64,000 nucleotides of DNA from Pseudomonas corrugata (GTDB lineage: Bacteria > Pseudomonadota > Gammaproteobacteria > Pseudomonadales > Pseudomonadaceae), in contig NZ_LHVK01000010.1 of assembly GCF_001269905.1 (NCBI RefSeq), positions 1 to 64,000 of the forward strand, in the 5' to 3' direction. This document shows positions 29,855-39,514 of this stretch, piece by piece. Made by a program: the position numbers and the translations under genes. Position 1 is the stretch's first letter. The number at the start of each line of letters is the position of its first letter. The notes beneath the pieces were generated by a model. That model saw only the letters and a list, made by a program, of their open reading frames with translations, searched no databases and was not told the DNA's origin.

Positions 29855-30618
29855 TGCTTCCAAGGAGCCTCCCCGCTTTGCCACAGGGCCTCGAGATGGT
29901 TTTTATCCCGCAAGGTGTCCATGGGGTGCCAGAAACCCTCGTGCTGGAAGGCCTGGAGTTGCTGCTGTGTGGCCAATGCCGCCAGCGGCTCGACTTCCCA
30001 GGACGTCTGATCGTCGCAGATGTAGGGCAGGACCTTCGGCGAGAGCACGAAGAAACCACCATTGATCCAGCCGCCGTCACCGCGAGGCTTCTCGGTAAAA
30101 CCCAGAACCCTATCGCCGTCGCGCTCCAACGCACCGTAACGCCCTGGCGGCTGGACCGCCGTCACCGTGGCCAGCTTGCCGTGGGACAGGTGAAAATCCA
30201 CCAAAGCGCCGATGTTGAGGTCCGATACGCCGTCACCATAGGTGAAGCAGAACGCCTCTTCGTTTTCGAGATAACGAGCCGCACGACGCAGCCGCCCGCC
30301 GGTCATGGTGTCTTCACCGGTATCGATCAAGGTCACCCGCCACGGCTCGCTGTAGTTCTGGTGAACGTCCATGCGGTTGTTGCACATGTCGAAGGTGACA
30401 TCGGAGGTGTGCAGGAAGTAGTTGGCGAAGAAATCCTTGATGGCGTAGCCCTTGTAGCCCAGGCAAATGACGAAGTCGTGGATTCCATGGGCGGAATACT
30501 GCTTCATGATGTGCCAAAGAATTGGCTTGCCACCGATCTCGATCATCGGCTTGGGTTTGAGGTGCGACTCCTCGCTGATTCGCGTTCCGAGCCCACCTGC
30601 CAGGATAACTGCCTTCAT
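29845..30618 (-). CDS. rfbF: Glucose-1-phosphate cytidylyltransferase
   Basis: RfbF makes CDP-glucose from CTP and glucose 1-phosphate. The 257-residue length is standard for the family. The signature MKAVILAGGLGTRISEESHLKP appears here in part as AGGLGTRISEE, followed by KPMIEIGGKPILWHIMK and CFTYGDGVSDL. It is the first gene of the tight operon rfbF-rfbG-rfbC-C-methyltransferase-reductase-methyltransferase-cmcI. About 260 bases upstream, without a gene, should hold its promoter; I see no clear sigma-54 or sigma-28 element there. Confidence 0.94.
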   Translation of the reverse strand: MKAVILAGGLGTRISEESHLKPKPMIEIGGKPILWHIMKQYSAHGIHDFVICLGYKGYAIKDFFANYFLHTSDVTFDMCNNRMDVHQNYSEPWRVTLIDTGEDTMTGGRLRRAARYLENEEAFCFTYGDGVSDLNIGALVDFHLSHGKLATVTAVQPPGRYGALERDGDRVLGFTEKPRGDGGWINGGFFVLSPKVLPYICDDQTSWEVEPLAALATQQQLQAFQHEGFWHPMDTLRDKNHLEALWQSGEAPWKQWT

Positions 30619-30836
30619 CGTCTCCCCTCTCGTTCATCACCAGGCTCGGCCAAGCGTTGTTTCGCTTTGCGGGCGCAGGGATTACACCGTCAATGCCGTT
30701 CAGAGCGCTCCGAGTTCGTCGCAAGCGCTCGTTTTATGGCGATATGAGGGGGACTTGCAGGAAACGCGCCAGCTCGATAACACCCATCTGGAGGCAGGGA
30801 ACAGAGAGTCAGGCAAAACGATCAATAGAAGGAACC

Positions 30837-30866
30837 CTGCGGGAGCGAGCCGACTCGCTCCCGCAG
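30837..30866. repeat. Single REP-like hairpin after large glycosyltransferase gene
   Basis: CTGCGGGAGCGAG and CTCGCTCCCGCAG form a 13-base perfect stem around a 4-base loop, 10 bases after the stop codon of the 30877-34449 gene. It resembles the core of the GTGGGAGCGAGC REP family and may act as a terminator. The rest of 30619-30876 contains no gene that I can support. Confidence 0.65.
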
Positions 30867-30876
30867 TACGCGACAT

Positions 30877-33800
30877 TCAATCCGGCAACCACCCCCACAA
30901 CCAATGCTGCAAATTATCCCCACTGAGCATGAAGTCACGCAGCACCGCTTCGCGCAGTTCATCGCCCATGCGATAGCTGGCATCAGGATCGGCCAGGTGC
31001 ATGCGAATCGCCCCGATCCACTCCTCGGTACTGTTGCTGCGCACTTTGGTACAGGGCAGGAAGCCGTCGTAGGCCTTGGTGTCGGTGCAGATGACCGGAT
31101 AGCCACAGGCGCCGTACTCCAGCAAACGCAGGTTGCTCTTGCAGTCGTTGAAGATGTGGAACTCCAAGGGGGCCAGGGCCAGGTCGAGATTCAAGCTGGC
31201 CAGCTTGAACGGATAGTGGTTCAGCGCAACTGAGCCGTGGAACTCATGGACATAGGGCCGCAACGCCTCCGGGCACATGCCGAAGAATACCCATTCCACC
31301 TCATCGGCCAGTTCACGGACCACGTCGGCGATGATTTCCAGATCGCCGCTGTGGCTGGTCCCGCCGCCCCAGCCAACCCGTGGTTTGGATGACGTACCGC
31401 GACGGCTGGTCAACCGGGCCCACGGCTCGGGTGTCAGCATGTTGGGCACGACGCGAATCTCGCTGTGCATGCTGGACAAGGCATCGGCCAGCGCCTGGGT
31501 CGTCACCACGACGCGATCGCACAGGCCAATGCCCTCACGAAGCATCTGTTCGGTGTTGACCGGCTTGTTGCGAGCGTGGGTGTTTTTCTTGGGAGCACTG
31601 ACCACATAGTCGTCGAGTTCGAAGATCCGCAAGGCGCTGGAATATTTCTTCATTCGCAGGATATCGCCGGCAGAACCTTCGCTGTATCGCCCTTGCAATA
31701 CGATGCTATCCGGTGACAATCGCTCGATGTCGACAGTAGAGGGCGACTCGTAGGCGATCCGGGCAATCACCCGTCCGGCAGCTTCAAGTTCGGCCAAGGG
31801 GGCCGTGACACGATAATGGCCGACCGCAGTGGCGTTGACCGGCAGCCCCAGTATCAATGGCAGCGCACGGGTACAGAACGGGTTCCAGTTGTTACGCAAT
31901 GAGGGTTCGAGGCTGAAGCTTGACGCCCCAAGCCCCAGAGAGGGACTGTAGGCCGGATCCCGTGCGATCTGCGGCAACCATTTGCGATAGAAGACTTCGC
32001 GCTCACGCTCCAGCAATGTCGCCTCTTCAGGCTTGACAGACGTCGACTGAGGGACAACCTGCATGACACTGGCATAGGGCGTCCAGACCACCAGGTACCC
32101 GTCCTTGCCCGCGCGCAAGCACATGTCGACATCGCTGAGGCCGAGACTGAAAGTTGCCTCGTCGAGGCAGCCCAGTTCCTCGAATACTTGCTTGCGAACC
32201 ATCAGGCAATCGCTGCTGACCGAACTCCAGTTCTGCGTCGTATGCAAACGTTGCATGTAGCCGCGGGAGGCCGCCGATTCACCATGAAACGGCGTGCCCA
32301 CCGGCCCGGCCAGACCAAGGATCTGTCCACCGCCGACAATCGCGCCCTGGGGACTGAGTATCCGTGCGCCAACCACCGCGACTTCCGGGCGCCTGGCATG
32401 ATTGAGCAGCTCATCCAGCCAGTCATTTTCACAGATGACAACCTGCGGACTGAGCAGCAGCAGGTATTCGCCCCGAGCCTGGCCCGCGGCAAAGTTGCGC
32501 ACTGCGGCGTCGCTGTCATCGCCGGCATAACGCAGCACGCGCAACATGCTCGCGCCCAACTGGGCCATGCTTGCCAGCCAGTCGAGCATGGCCGGGTCAC
32601 GGACACCGCTGTCCACGATCAGTATTTCGTAGTGAGTGTAGGCCGTGCGTTCGATCAGGCTTTCGGTGCAATGCTGCAGTGCTGCAAGCGAGTCACCGGT
32701 GCGCACGATAATGGACACCAACGGACGAGCATCATGGTGGTAGCTGATGCGATTGATCAGCGGCAGGGTATCCCGCTGAATCTCATGGCTCACGCCGATG
32801 CGATCCAGGTGCGCGCCGACCAGTGCGGCATTGCCCTCGATGACCTCGGGCGACGATAGCCATTGGGCGAAACTCAGGGTGGATTCGACCTGGATTTCGG
32901 CAATGTGCTCAATGGTTTGTGGGCCAGCTTCTTCGACCAGACGCCATACCAGATCCTGAGGCGCCAACTCACCACGAGCCGGATCGAAACCGCCCAGGGT
33001 CATGAACCGCTCACGCTCGAAGGCCAGGGTTCGCCCGATGTAGGGATAGGCACGCATCAAGTCCAGATTGAAATCCGGCTTGAACACTGGCTCGAAGGAC
33101 TCCCCATCCACCAGCGCCCCTTCGTCGCTGTATATGCAGAGAACTCCCTGCCTACCCGCCACACGCTCGGCCAGGATCAATAATGTCGAATCGCGCAGGA
33201 TGTCGCCCGCTTGCAACAGGTAGAACCAGTGCGCACCTTCGAGCTGTGCAACGATGGCATTGAGTTGGCGCGGCCAATCGGCTTGGTAGGGCAACTGCAA
33301 CACTCGCTCGCCGGCCTCGCAATGGGCATCGGAAAGGACCACCACGGCCTGTGCCGGGTACAGTTGGCCATCAAGGCTGCACAATGTCTTCGCAAGCGAC
33401 GTCGCATCGCCCTGGGCATCGATGATCACGGGCACGATGTTCGGACGAAACGGCCAGCTATCGATGCGCGCCGGCATGACACGCTGCTCCGCCTCGCTGA
33501 ACCGGCGGATGGCCAACCACTCGCGGTAAAAGTCCTCGTAACTCTCACTCTGCGCCCCTACCCGGCCATTAACGACGGTATTGCGGTTGCCCAGTACGCG
33601 GGTAACACAGAGTTCCTGCCAGGCATGAGGCTGATCAGTGGTTTTGCTCAACTCGATATAGCGCACCCATCCCGATGCTGGTGCGGCTTCACCACTGCGA
33701 GCAGAGAGCATTTGTGCCAACCACTCCCACTCCACCTTGGCAGCCTTCAGCATTTCAGGGGTTCTGCCCAAACGCTCTGCATACTTGCGCTCGACGCTCA

Positions 33801-34449
33801 ATACCGTGCTCAACGCGATCAGATTGCCACGCCGCATCAGGCAGACGAACAGTGCGAAGTCGAGCATGGCGACAAAACCGGCGCCGTCCTGAATCAACGC
33901 AGGCAACAACTCCAGCACATCGACGCGACGCATCAGGGCAGAACTGAAATTCCCAATGAAATTGGTCGGCGTGCTTTCGAGAATCGCCAGCATGTCGTCG
34001 CCCTTGAGCACGGCATCGCTTGGCGAAAAACGGCAGTTATCAATACGCGGCGGCAAAATGAAGTTACCCGCGTCACACAACAACCGCAGCGCAAACACCA
34101 CGGTTACATCAGCATGATCCATCAGCGCCTGGGCCTGGATGGCGATACTCGGCGCAAACAGCCGGTCGTCATCACACAGCACCTTGATGAACTCGCCTTG
34201 CGCCTCTTCGACACAACGCAACAGATTGCCCTGAAGTCCCAAACGCTGTGGATTTTTCAGGTAACGGACCGGATGGGCCGGCTCGGTGAAAGACTCGACG
34301 ATGTGGCGAATATCATCGCCAGGCGAATCGTCGCAAACGATGATTTCGACGTGTTCGTAGGTCTGGGCCAAGGCGCTTAGCAGTGCCTGGTCAAAAAAAC
34401 GGGGGTTATATGCGGGGATGACGATGCTGACGAGGGGAAGTGGCTTCAC
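30877..34449 (-). CDS. Very large multidomain glycosyltransferase of the flagellin glycosylation island (FgtA/Fgt2-like)
   Basis: This 1190-residue protein appears to join four blocks. The first is an N-terminal GT2 domain (about 5-230; PLVSIVIPAYNPRFFDQALL, acidic CDDDR at about 92-96). The second is a GT2-like segment (about 335-560) with KPDFNLDLMRAYPYIGRTL. The third is another GT2 (about 575-800), starting RPLVSIIVRTGDS, where the acidic motif is LLSPQVVI but LGLSDVDMCLRAGKDG is kept. A C-terminal GT-B-like part (about 860-1190) follows, with RIFELDDYVV, KPRVGWGGGTSHSGD and CKSNLRLLEYGACGYPVICTD. It lies 91 bases after flgL, the same place as the flagellin glycosyltransferase gene of other pseudomonads. 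Confidence 0.85.
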   Translation of the reverse strand: MKPLPLVSIVIPAYNPRFFDQALLSALAQTYEHVEIIVCDDSPGDDIRHIVESFTEPAHPVRYLKNPQRLGLQGNLLRCVEEAQGEFIKVLCDDDRLFAPSIAIQAQALMDHADVTVVFALRLLCDAGNFILPPRIDNCRFSPSDAVLKGDDMLAILESTPTNFIGNFSSALMRRVDVLELLPALIQDGAGFVAMLDFALFVCLMRRGNLIALSTVLSVERKYAERLGRTPEMLKAAKVEWEWLAQMLSARSGEAAPASGWVRYIELSKTTDQPHAWQELCVTRVLGNRNTVVNGRVGAQSESYEDFYREWLAIRRFSEAEQRVMPARIDSWPFRPNIVPVIIDAQGDATSLAKTLCSLDGQLYPAQAVVVLSDAHCEAGERVLQLPYQADWPRQLNAIVAQLEGAHWFYLLQAGDILRDSTLLILAERVAGRQGVLCIYSDEGALVDGESFEPVFKPDFNLDLMRAYPYIGRTLAFERERFMTLGGFDPARGELAPQDLVWRLVEEAGPQTIEHIAEIQVESTLSFAQWLSSPEVIEGNAALVGAHLDRIGVSHEIQRDTLPLINRISYHHDARPLVSIIVRTGDSLAALQHCTESLIERTAYTHYEILIVDSGVRDPAMLDWLASMAQLGASMLRVLRYAGDDSDAAVRNFAAGQARGEYLLLLSPQVVICENDWLDELLNHARRPEVAVVGARILSPQGAIVGGGQILGLAGPVGTPFHGESAASRGYMQRLHTTQNWSSVSSDCLMVRKQVFEELGCLDEATFSLGLSDVDMCLRAGKDGYLVVWTPYASVMQVVPQSTSVKPEEATLLEREREVFYRKWLPQIARDPAYSPSLGLGASSFSLEPSLRNNWNPFCTRALPLILGLPVNATAVGHYRVTAPLAELEAAGRVIARIAYESPSTVDIERLSPDSIVLQGRYSEGSAGDILRMKKYSSALRIFELDDYVVSAPKKNTHARNKPVNTEQMLREGIGLCDRVVVTTQALADALSSMHSEIRVVPNMLTPEPWARLTSRRGTSSKPRVGWGGGTSHSGDLEIIADVVRELADEVEWVFFGMCPEALRPYVHEFHGSVALNHYPFKLASLNLDLALAPLEFHIFNDCKSNLRLLEYGACGYPVICTDTKAYDGFLPCTKVRSNSTEEWIGAIRMHLADPDASYRMGDELREAVLRDFMLSGDNLQHWLWGWLPD

Positions 34450-34540
34450 GGCAAAAATCTCGAGCGGCGGACTCCGACCCTTTCAGGCCGGAGCCCCGGA
34501 ACCGCTTAGAAAGACGGTTGGCGGCTCGGTTGATACCGGC

Positions 34541-36106
34541 TCAGATCTTGTTGAACAGGCCCAACTGGGCAATTTTGCTGAAGGCCAGCTGAGAGGCCTG
34601 AAGCATGGTCTGCTGCAAGGTCAGGCGGGTCATTACCTCGGCCGCATCGGAATCGCGAATTGACGATTGGGTCTGGGTGTTGGCCTTGATCAAGCTTTGA
34701 TTGGTATCGCTCTGGGTGTCCAGTGCCTGGCCACGCCCCCCTACCGAACTCAGCGCGCTGGACAACTGATCGGTACCGCTCGCCAGATTGCCAATGCCAG
34801 AGGCCAGCGAGGCCTGCAGCTTCTGCACCGCGATCGGGTCACCATTGGTAGGAGTATTCAACGCGGCTTTCAGTTGGCTTACGGTATCCAGAATGTTCTG
34901 GGTTTCATGGGTGTTGACCGCAATACTGAACTGATCATCAGCCGCTGGCGCGCCATTCAGAGTAAAGCTCACGCCCGAAGCGGTTGCCACGTTGCCGACC
35001 AGGGTACCGCTGGAAACCGGCTGGCTGTCAGCGGTCAATGGGGCGGCGTAGAGATCGAAATCGGTCGCACTGGTGAATTTCAGTACCGCCGAACCAGTAG
35101 GGAAACTGGCGTGGTATGCCACTGGGTCGGTGATGGCACTGTCCGTGATCTGCGTCGCGGTCGAATTGCCCGGGCTGCGTGTCGGGACGAAAGTGTCCGG
35201 CTTGGCAGCCAATGTGAAGGTATGCCCGGGCAACACGGCACCGGCTGTATCACCGGTTTGCAGGTTGATGTTCAGGGTCAGCTCCACACCACGGAACGTC
35301 ACCCCTTGGCCGCTCTTGCTGGCAGGGTCGAAAGCACCGCCCTGGCTAGCTTCGGCAGTCACATCGTTACCGCTTGAGTCTGTGATTTTCAACTGAGTAC
35401 CGCTGGCAAACTCTACGGTGTAGGGCTCGCCACTGCGGAATTGGTTGTTGTAGGTGACGTTGGACGACACCTGGCCGTTGGACAATACCACGCGCCCATC
35501 ATCCACCGCCGGCGCGGTCATGGTGACCTGGCTGCGGCTGGTATTGACGGCCTGCTGGAAAACTTCCCAGCCAGTGCTGTTGGTGGCCATGGACATGGTG
35601 TCACCGACAGGCAGATCCAGAGTCACCTGATCACCGTTGTAGCTGTAAGTACCATCATTGTTGCGGGTGAATGGAACGGTATCGCCCTTGGAGCCAGCGA
35701 AAATATACTTGCCGTTCTCGTCCTTGCTGTTCATCAGCGTCAATAGCTGTTCTTCGATCTGTCCCAACTCCGAAGCGTTGGCCTGACGGTCCGCATCGGT
35801 ATAACCGGCGTTGCCGGCGCCGACGGCCAACTCTTTGGCTCGCTGCAGCACATTGCCAATGCTGGTCATCACTGCTTCGGTGGTCCCCAGGGTCGCCTTG
35901 ATGGTATTGGCGTTGGTTTCGTACTGGGACAGCATCGACGCCTGCGTGCCCAACTGCAGCAGGCGAGAAGCACCCACCGGATCATCGGCAGCAGTGTTCA
36001 CGCGCACCAGGCTGCTGGCCTCTTCGCTGGTCTTGACCACATTGGCGAAGTTCTTCTGGTAGTTCGCAGCCGTGCTTTCGTAAAACTGTGAGGTAGAGAT
36101 GCGCAT
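34541..36106 (-). CDS. flgL: Hook-filament junction protein FlgL
   Basis: FlgL (HAP3) is the last junction protein before the filament. The 521-residue product has flagellin-like N-terminal helices (MRISTSQFYESTAANYQKNF) and C-terminal helices (EVMTRLTLQQTMLQASQLAF, ending KIAQLGLFNKI). A long Thr/Ser/Gly-rich middle accounts for the large size. It follows flgK by 13 bases and ends the flgF-L operon. Confidence 0.95.
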   Translation of the reverse strand: MRISTSQFYESTAANYQKNFANVVKTSEEASSLVRVNTAADDPVGASRLLQLGTQASMLSQYETNANTIKATLGTTEAVMTSIGNVLQRAKELAVGAGNAGYTDADRQANASELGQIEEQLLTLMNSKDENGKYIFAGSKGDTVPFTRNNDGTYSYNGDQVTLDLPVGDTMSMATNSTGWEVFQQAVNTSRSQVTMTAPAVDDGRVVLSNGQVSSNVTYNNQFRSGEPYTVEFASGTQLKITDSSGNDVTAEASQGGAFDPASKSGQGVTFRGVELTLNINLQTGDTAGAVLPGHTFTLAAKPDTFVPTRSPGNSTATQITDSAITDPVAYHASFPTGSAVLKFTSATDFDLYAAPLTADSQPVSSGTLVGNVATASGVSFTLNGAPAADDQFSIAVNTHETQNILDTVSQLKAALNTPTNGDPIAVQKLQASLASGIGNLASGTDQLSSALSSVGGRGQALDTQSDTNQSLIKANTQTQSSIRDSDAAEVMTRLTLQQTMLQASQLAFSKIAQLGLFNKI

Positions 36107-36119
36107 GGGCTACGGCTCC

Positions 36120-38186
36120 TTAAAGACTGTTGATCAATGTGCTGAAGATTTCCTGCGCCGCCTTGATGATCTGCGAAGACGCGGTGTAGTACTGCTGGAA
36201 CTTGACCAGGTTGCCGGTTTCCTCGTCCAGATCCACGCCTGACAGCGAGTCGCGCGCGCTCTTGGCGTTGTTCAGGATCGCGCCGGTGGCAGCGCTGTCG
36301 AGCTTGCCCTGGGCGGCCTTGGAGCCTACGCCCTCCACCAGCTTGCCGTAGGCATCGTTCAGGGAAATACCGCCGCTGGAGGAGCCGGTGTCGACGGTCT
36401 TGGCCGTCTGCAAACCGGCCAGGACGCTGCCGTTACGGTTGTCCAGGCTGCCAGCTTGGGAGAGGCTGACATTGATGGAGGAACCATTGGACGGCGAACC
36501 GGCGATGGACATGTCAAAGGTGACCGTGCGCTGTACCGGTGGCACGGCCGAATCCATGATCGGGTTGCCACTGGCGTCCTTGAGCGGAACACTCAGGCTC
36601 AATGTATTGCTCTCACCGGGCTTGATCGTGCCATTGCTGATCTGTACGCCCTTGGCATCGAGTAACTGGTAGGCCTGGCTGGTGCCGTCGGCCGAGGTCG
36701 CTCCGAACACCACCTTGACCGGCATGGACGTCTTGATGCCGTTCTGAATGACCGTCGTCGTGGCCGCGTCGTAGATATCCAGCTTCGTCGTCAGGGTCGG
36801 CTGCCCACTGGCAGGGATGGTCAGCGTGCCGCTGCCACCCGGCACGATGGCTGCGCCCAGAGGCGCGGCAATCGCCAGCCGCTTGGAGTCGGTCATCTCG
36901 GTCTTGATGTTGCCCGCCGCGTTGCGGGTCGGGGTGATCTTGAACGAGTCGCCGGCTGCTGCGGTGCCGTTGGCGAAGGTCAGCGAAAAGCCGTCGATCT
37001 CCGGCGCAGGCGTCGTCGCGGTGCTGAACGCGCCCATCGACGAGCCATCGGGCAGGCGCTGGACGGTGTAGTTGGTACCGCTGGTGAACGTGACCTTGTA
37101 GTCGTTGGTGGTCAGTTGGCCGGCGTCCGTGATGGCCACGTTGAAATTGCCGGAACCTGCACTGTTGTTCAGCGCGGCAACGCTGCGCTGACTGACCTGC
37201 GCGGTACTGTTGATGTCGTTGAACAGGTTGGAACCAAAGGCACCGTTCAGGTCGATGCCCGACGCCTGTATGGTGTTCATCTGGTCAGCAATCACCAGCG
37301 CGACGCGGCCCAACTCGTTCATGGCCGGATCGAGGACGGTACTGCGGTAGCGCATCAGGCCGCCGATTTCGCCACCGGTGAGCACCGAAGTGAGGTCCAT
37401 GGAGCTGGAGCTGCTGTTGAGCTGGATACCCGTGCGCCCCGGATCGTTCTTGTCCGGCACGGCCTCCAGGGTATTGGTGACAGTGCCCATCACCAGCGGT
37501 TGACCGGACCCCAGGTAGATGTCCAGGCTGCTGCCGTTCTCCACGACCTGGGTACCGGTGAAGGTGGAAAGCTGGCGAATGGCTTCGCCACGGGAGTCCA
37601 GCAGGTCGTTAGGCGCGCCGCCCGAGTTGGAAACTTCGGCGATTTTCTTGTTCAACTGAGCAATGGTGGAAGCCAGTTTGTTGACCTGTTCAACCATGCT
37701 CGACAGGTTGCCATTGATGTTTTCGCTTTGCTCCGTCAACTGACTGGAAATCGAGTTGAACCGATTGCTCAAGGCCTGGGCATCGCTGAGCAGCAACTGG
37801 CGGGACGCATCGTCACCAGGCTTGGCGTTGACGTTCTGCACCGACGCGAAAAACTTGGTCAGCGCGCCGTTGAGGCCGGTGCCGCTGTCCGAGAGCAAGG
37901 AGTCCAGAGGCGTGATCTGGCCCTGATAAGCCGCCGCATCGCTGTTGAGCGAGGTGGTGGTTTTCAGTTGCGCTTCAAGGTAGGAGTTGTAGACCCGGCG
38001 CACATCGGCCAGGGTCGTGCCGGATCCGATGAACACGTTGCCGTATTGATTGGAGGCCTTGGTGGTCTGCACGGTCTGCTGACGCGAATATCCGGCGGTA
38101 TCGACGTTGGCAATGTTGTTACCCGTGGTCACCAACGCGGTCTGGCTGGCTGACAGACCCGACATCCCTATATTGAGCAAACTCAT
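36120..38186 (-). CDS. flgK: Hook-filament junction protein FlgK
   Basis: FlgK (HAP1) joins hook and filament. The 688-residue product has the N-terminal flagellar rod-type motif (MSLLNIGMSGLSASQTALVT followed by GNNIANVDTAGYSRQ) and the C-terminal EETGNLVKFQQYYTASSQII helix region. The middle is expanded with Ser/Thr/Gly-rich surface domains. It follows flgJ by 10 bases. Confidence 0.95.
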   Translation of the reverse strand: MSLLNIGMSGLSASQTALVTTGNNIANVDTAGYSRQQTVQTTKASNQYGNVFIGSGTTLADVRRVYNSYLEAQLKTTTSLNSDAAAYQGQITPLDSLLSDSGTGLNGALTKFFASVQNVNAKPGDDASRQLLLSDAQALSNRFNSISSQLTEQSENINGNLSSMVEQVNKLASTIAQLNKKIAEVSNSGGAPNDLLDSRGEAIRQLSTFTGTQVVENGSSLDIYLGSGQPLVMGTVTNTLEAVPDKNDPGRTGIQLNSSSSSMDLTSVLTGGEIGGLMRYRSTVLDPAMNELGRVALVIADQMNTIQASGIDLNGAFGSNLFNDINSTAQVSQRSVAALNNSAGSGNFNVAITDAGQLTTNDYKVTFTSGTNYTVQRLPDGSSMGAFSTATTPAPEIDGFSLTFANGTAAAGDSFKITPTRNAAGNIKTEMTDSKRLAIAAPLGAAIVPGGSGTLTIPASGQPTLTTKLDIYDAATTTVIQNGIKTSMPVKVVFGATSADGTSQAYQLLDAKGVQISNGTIKPGESNTLSLSVPLKDASGNPIMDSAVPPVQRTVTFDMSIAGSPSNGSSINVSLSQAGSLDNRNGSVLAGLQTAKTVDTGSSSGGISLNDAYGKLVEGVGSKAAQGKLDSAATGAILNNAKSARDSLSGVDLDEETGNLVKFQQYYTASSQIIKAAQEIFSTLINSL

Positions 38187-38196
38187 GGTTCAGACC

Positions 38197-39504
38197 TTAT
38201 AAAGTCGTGGTGGCGCCTGCGGATGCGTAGTTCTGGGAACTGGTCATCTGCCGGGCTATATGCGAAATCTTGCTGGCGTAGTGCGGGTCGGTGGCGTAAC
38301 CGGCCTTTTGCAACTCGCGTACAAACTGTTCCGGGTTATCGGCCGACTTCAGCACAGCTTGATAGCGACTGTTGCTTTGCAGCAGATTGACCAAGTCATG
38401 GAAGCTGTCGCGATACGAGGCGTAGGAACGGAACTCGGCCGTCTCCTTGACCATCTCGCCATTGCGGAACTCACTGGTGATTGCCCGCGCCGAATCGCCC
38501 TTCCAGTTCTGGCTGGCCTTGATGCCGAACAGGTTGTGGCTGCTGCTGCCATCGGGTTGGCGCATGACCGACTTGCCCCAGCCGGTTTCCAGGGCCGCCT
38601 GAGCCACCAGGTATCGCGGATCGATGCCGATGCGGGCCGCCGCTTCCTTGGCCATGGGCAACATGGCGTTGACGAATTCGTCGGCATCCCGGAAGGCCTT
38701 GCGGGCCGGCGCCAATGGTGGTTGTGCCACGGCGCGACCATAGACCTGCATGTCCCCACTCGACCCGGAGGCCTTGAGCGCGGCCAGCCAGTCGCCATTG
38801 GCCATTTCGCCGGAGGTGGACTGGGTGGCGCTGACAGCGCGATCCGAGCGGATGTTCTGGACCGGCGCATTGATATCAGCGTTGGTCGATGCCGACGGCA
38901 CCAGCCCGGCCAACAGACGGTCGGCCAGTTTCGGCGGCAAGGCCAGTCGACGCTGGTTGAGCAGCTCCATGTCGTTTCGATGACTGCCCTCGCCCGCCCC
39001 TTGCGGTGCGCTGACGGCCCGCGAAGCCCAGAGCGGACGCTGGCCGCTGAGGCGCGACAATGGCCCGTTGGTGGGCAATGTTCCGGCAGCCACCGGGGTG
39101 GGCACCGCCTTGACCTTGTCCAGCGCCTCTTGCTGCTTGGCAGCCGACGCAGCGGCTGCTTCGCCCGGCGCCAGCGGCTTGTTCTTGGACATCTGGCGCA
39201 GCAGGACATCGGCCAGGCCGATACCGCCACCCTCGCGAGACATGGAAACGGCCAACTGCTGGTCGTACATTTCCTGATACTGCTTGGCTTCAGGCGTATT
39301 CATTGGGTTGTCCTTGCCCAATGCCTCGGTGGCGGAACGCATGGACTTGAGCATTTCGCCGAGGAACAGCGACTCGAATTCCTGGGCCACCTTACGCAGG
39401 TTGCCATCGCTGTTCTTGTCGCCAACCTTGAGTTGGTTCAGGCGGTTCAGGTCCGAGTAGGAGCCCGAGTCCCCGCTGATCAAAGCGCCCTTGCGCATAT
39501 CCAT
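38197..39504 (-). CDS. flgJ: Flagellar rod assembly protein / peptidoglycan hydrolase FlgJ
   Basis: FlgJ caps the growing rod and cuts peptidoglycan to let it through. The 435-residue protein has the N-terminal rod-binding domain (about 35-105; VAQEFESLFLGEMLKSMR), a long Ala/Pro-rich linker, and a C-terminal glucosaminidase domain (about 275-420; ALETGWGKSVM, SHNLFGIKAS, EFRSYASYRDSFHDLVNLL). The ATG has a GAGGAG ribosome site. Confidence 0.95.
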   Translation of the reverse strand: MDMRKGALISGDSGSYSDLNRLNQLKVGDKNSDGNLRKVAQEFESLFLGEMLKSMRSATEALGKDNPMNTPEAKQYQEMYDQQLAVSMSREGGGIGLADVLLRQMSKNKPLAPGEAAAASAAKQQEALDKVKAVPTPVAAGTLPTNGPLSRLSGQRPLWASRAVSAPQGAGEGSHRNDMELLNQRRLALPPKLADRLLAGLVPSASTNADINAPVQNIRSDRAVSATQSTSGEMANGDWLAALKASGSSGDMQVYGRAVAQPPLAPARKAFRDADEFVNAMLPMAKEAAARIGIDPRYLVAQAALETGWGKSVMRQPDGSSSHNLFGIKASQNWKGDSARAITSEFRNGEMVKETAEFRSYASYRDSFHDLVNLLQSNSRYQAVLKSADNPEQFVRELQKAGYATDPHYASKISHIARQMTSSQNYASAGATTTL

Positions 39505-39514
39505 GGCCCGCTCC

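Noticed and set aside
30619..30836. Sigma-54 or sigma-28 promoter before rfbF
   Set aside because: No GG-N10-GC element with a good TTGC half, and no TAAAG-N14-CGATAA-like element, is present.
20194..34449. Glycosylation island as a recent low-GC acquisition
   Set aside because: By eye the G+C and codon use stay close to the flanking flagellar genes, and I see no integrase, tRNA boundary or insertion sequence. A quantitative composition scan would be needed to reopen this.
34450..34540. Hairpin between flgL and the large glycosyltransferase as a terminator
   Set aside because: A GGCTCCG / CGGAGTC stem exists, but the T-run is about 14 bases further on. The glycosyltransferase may be read through from the flg operon.
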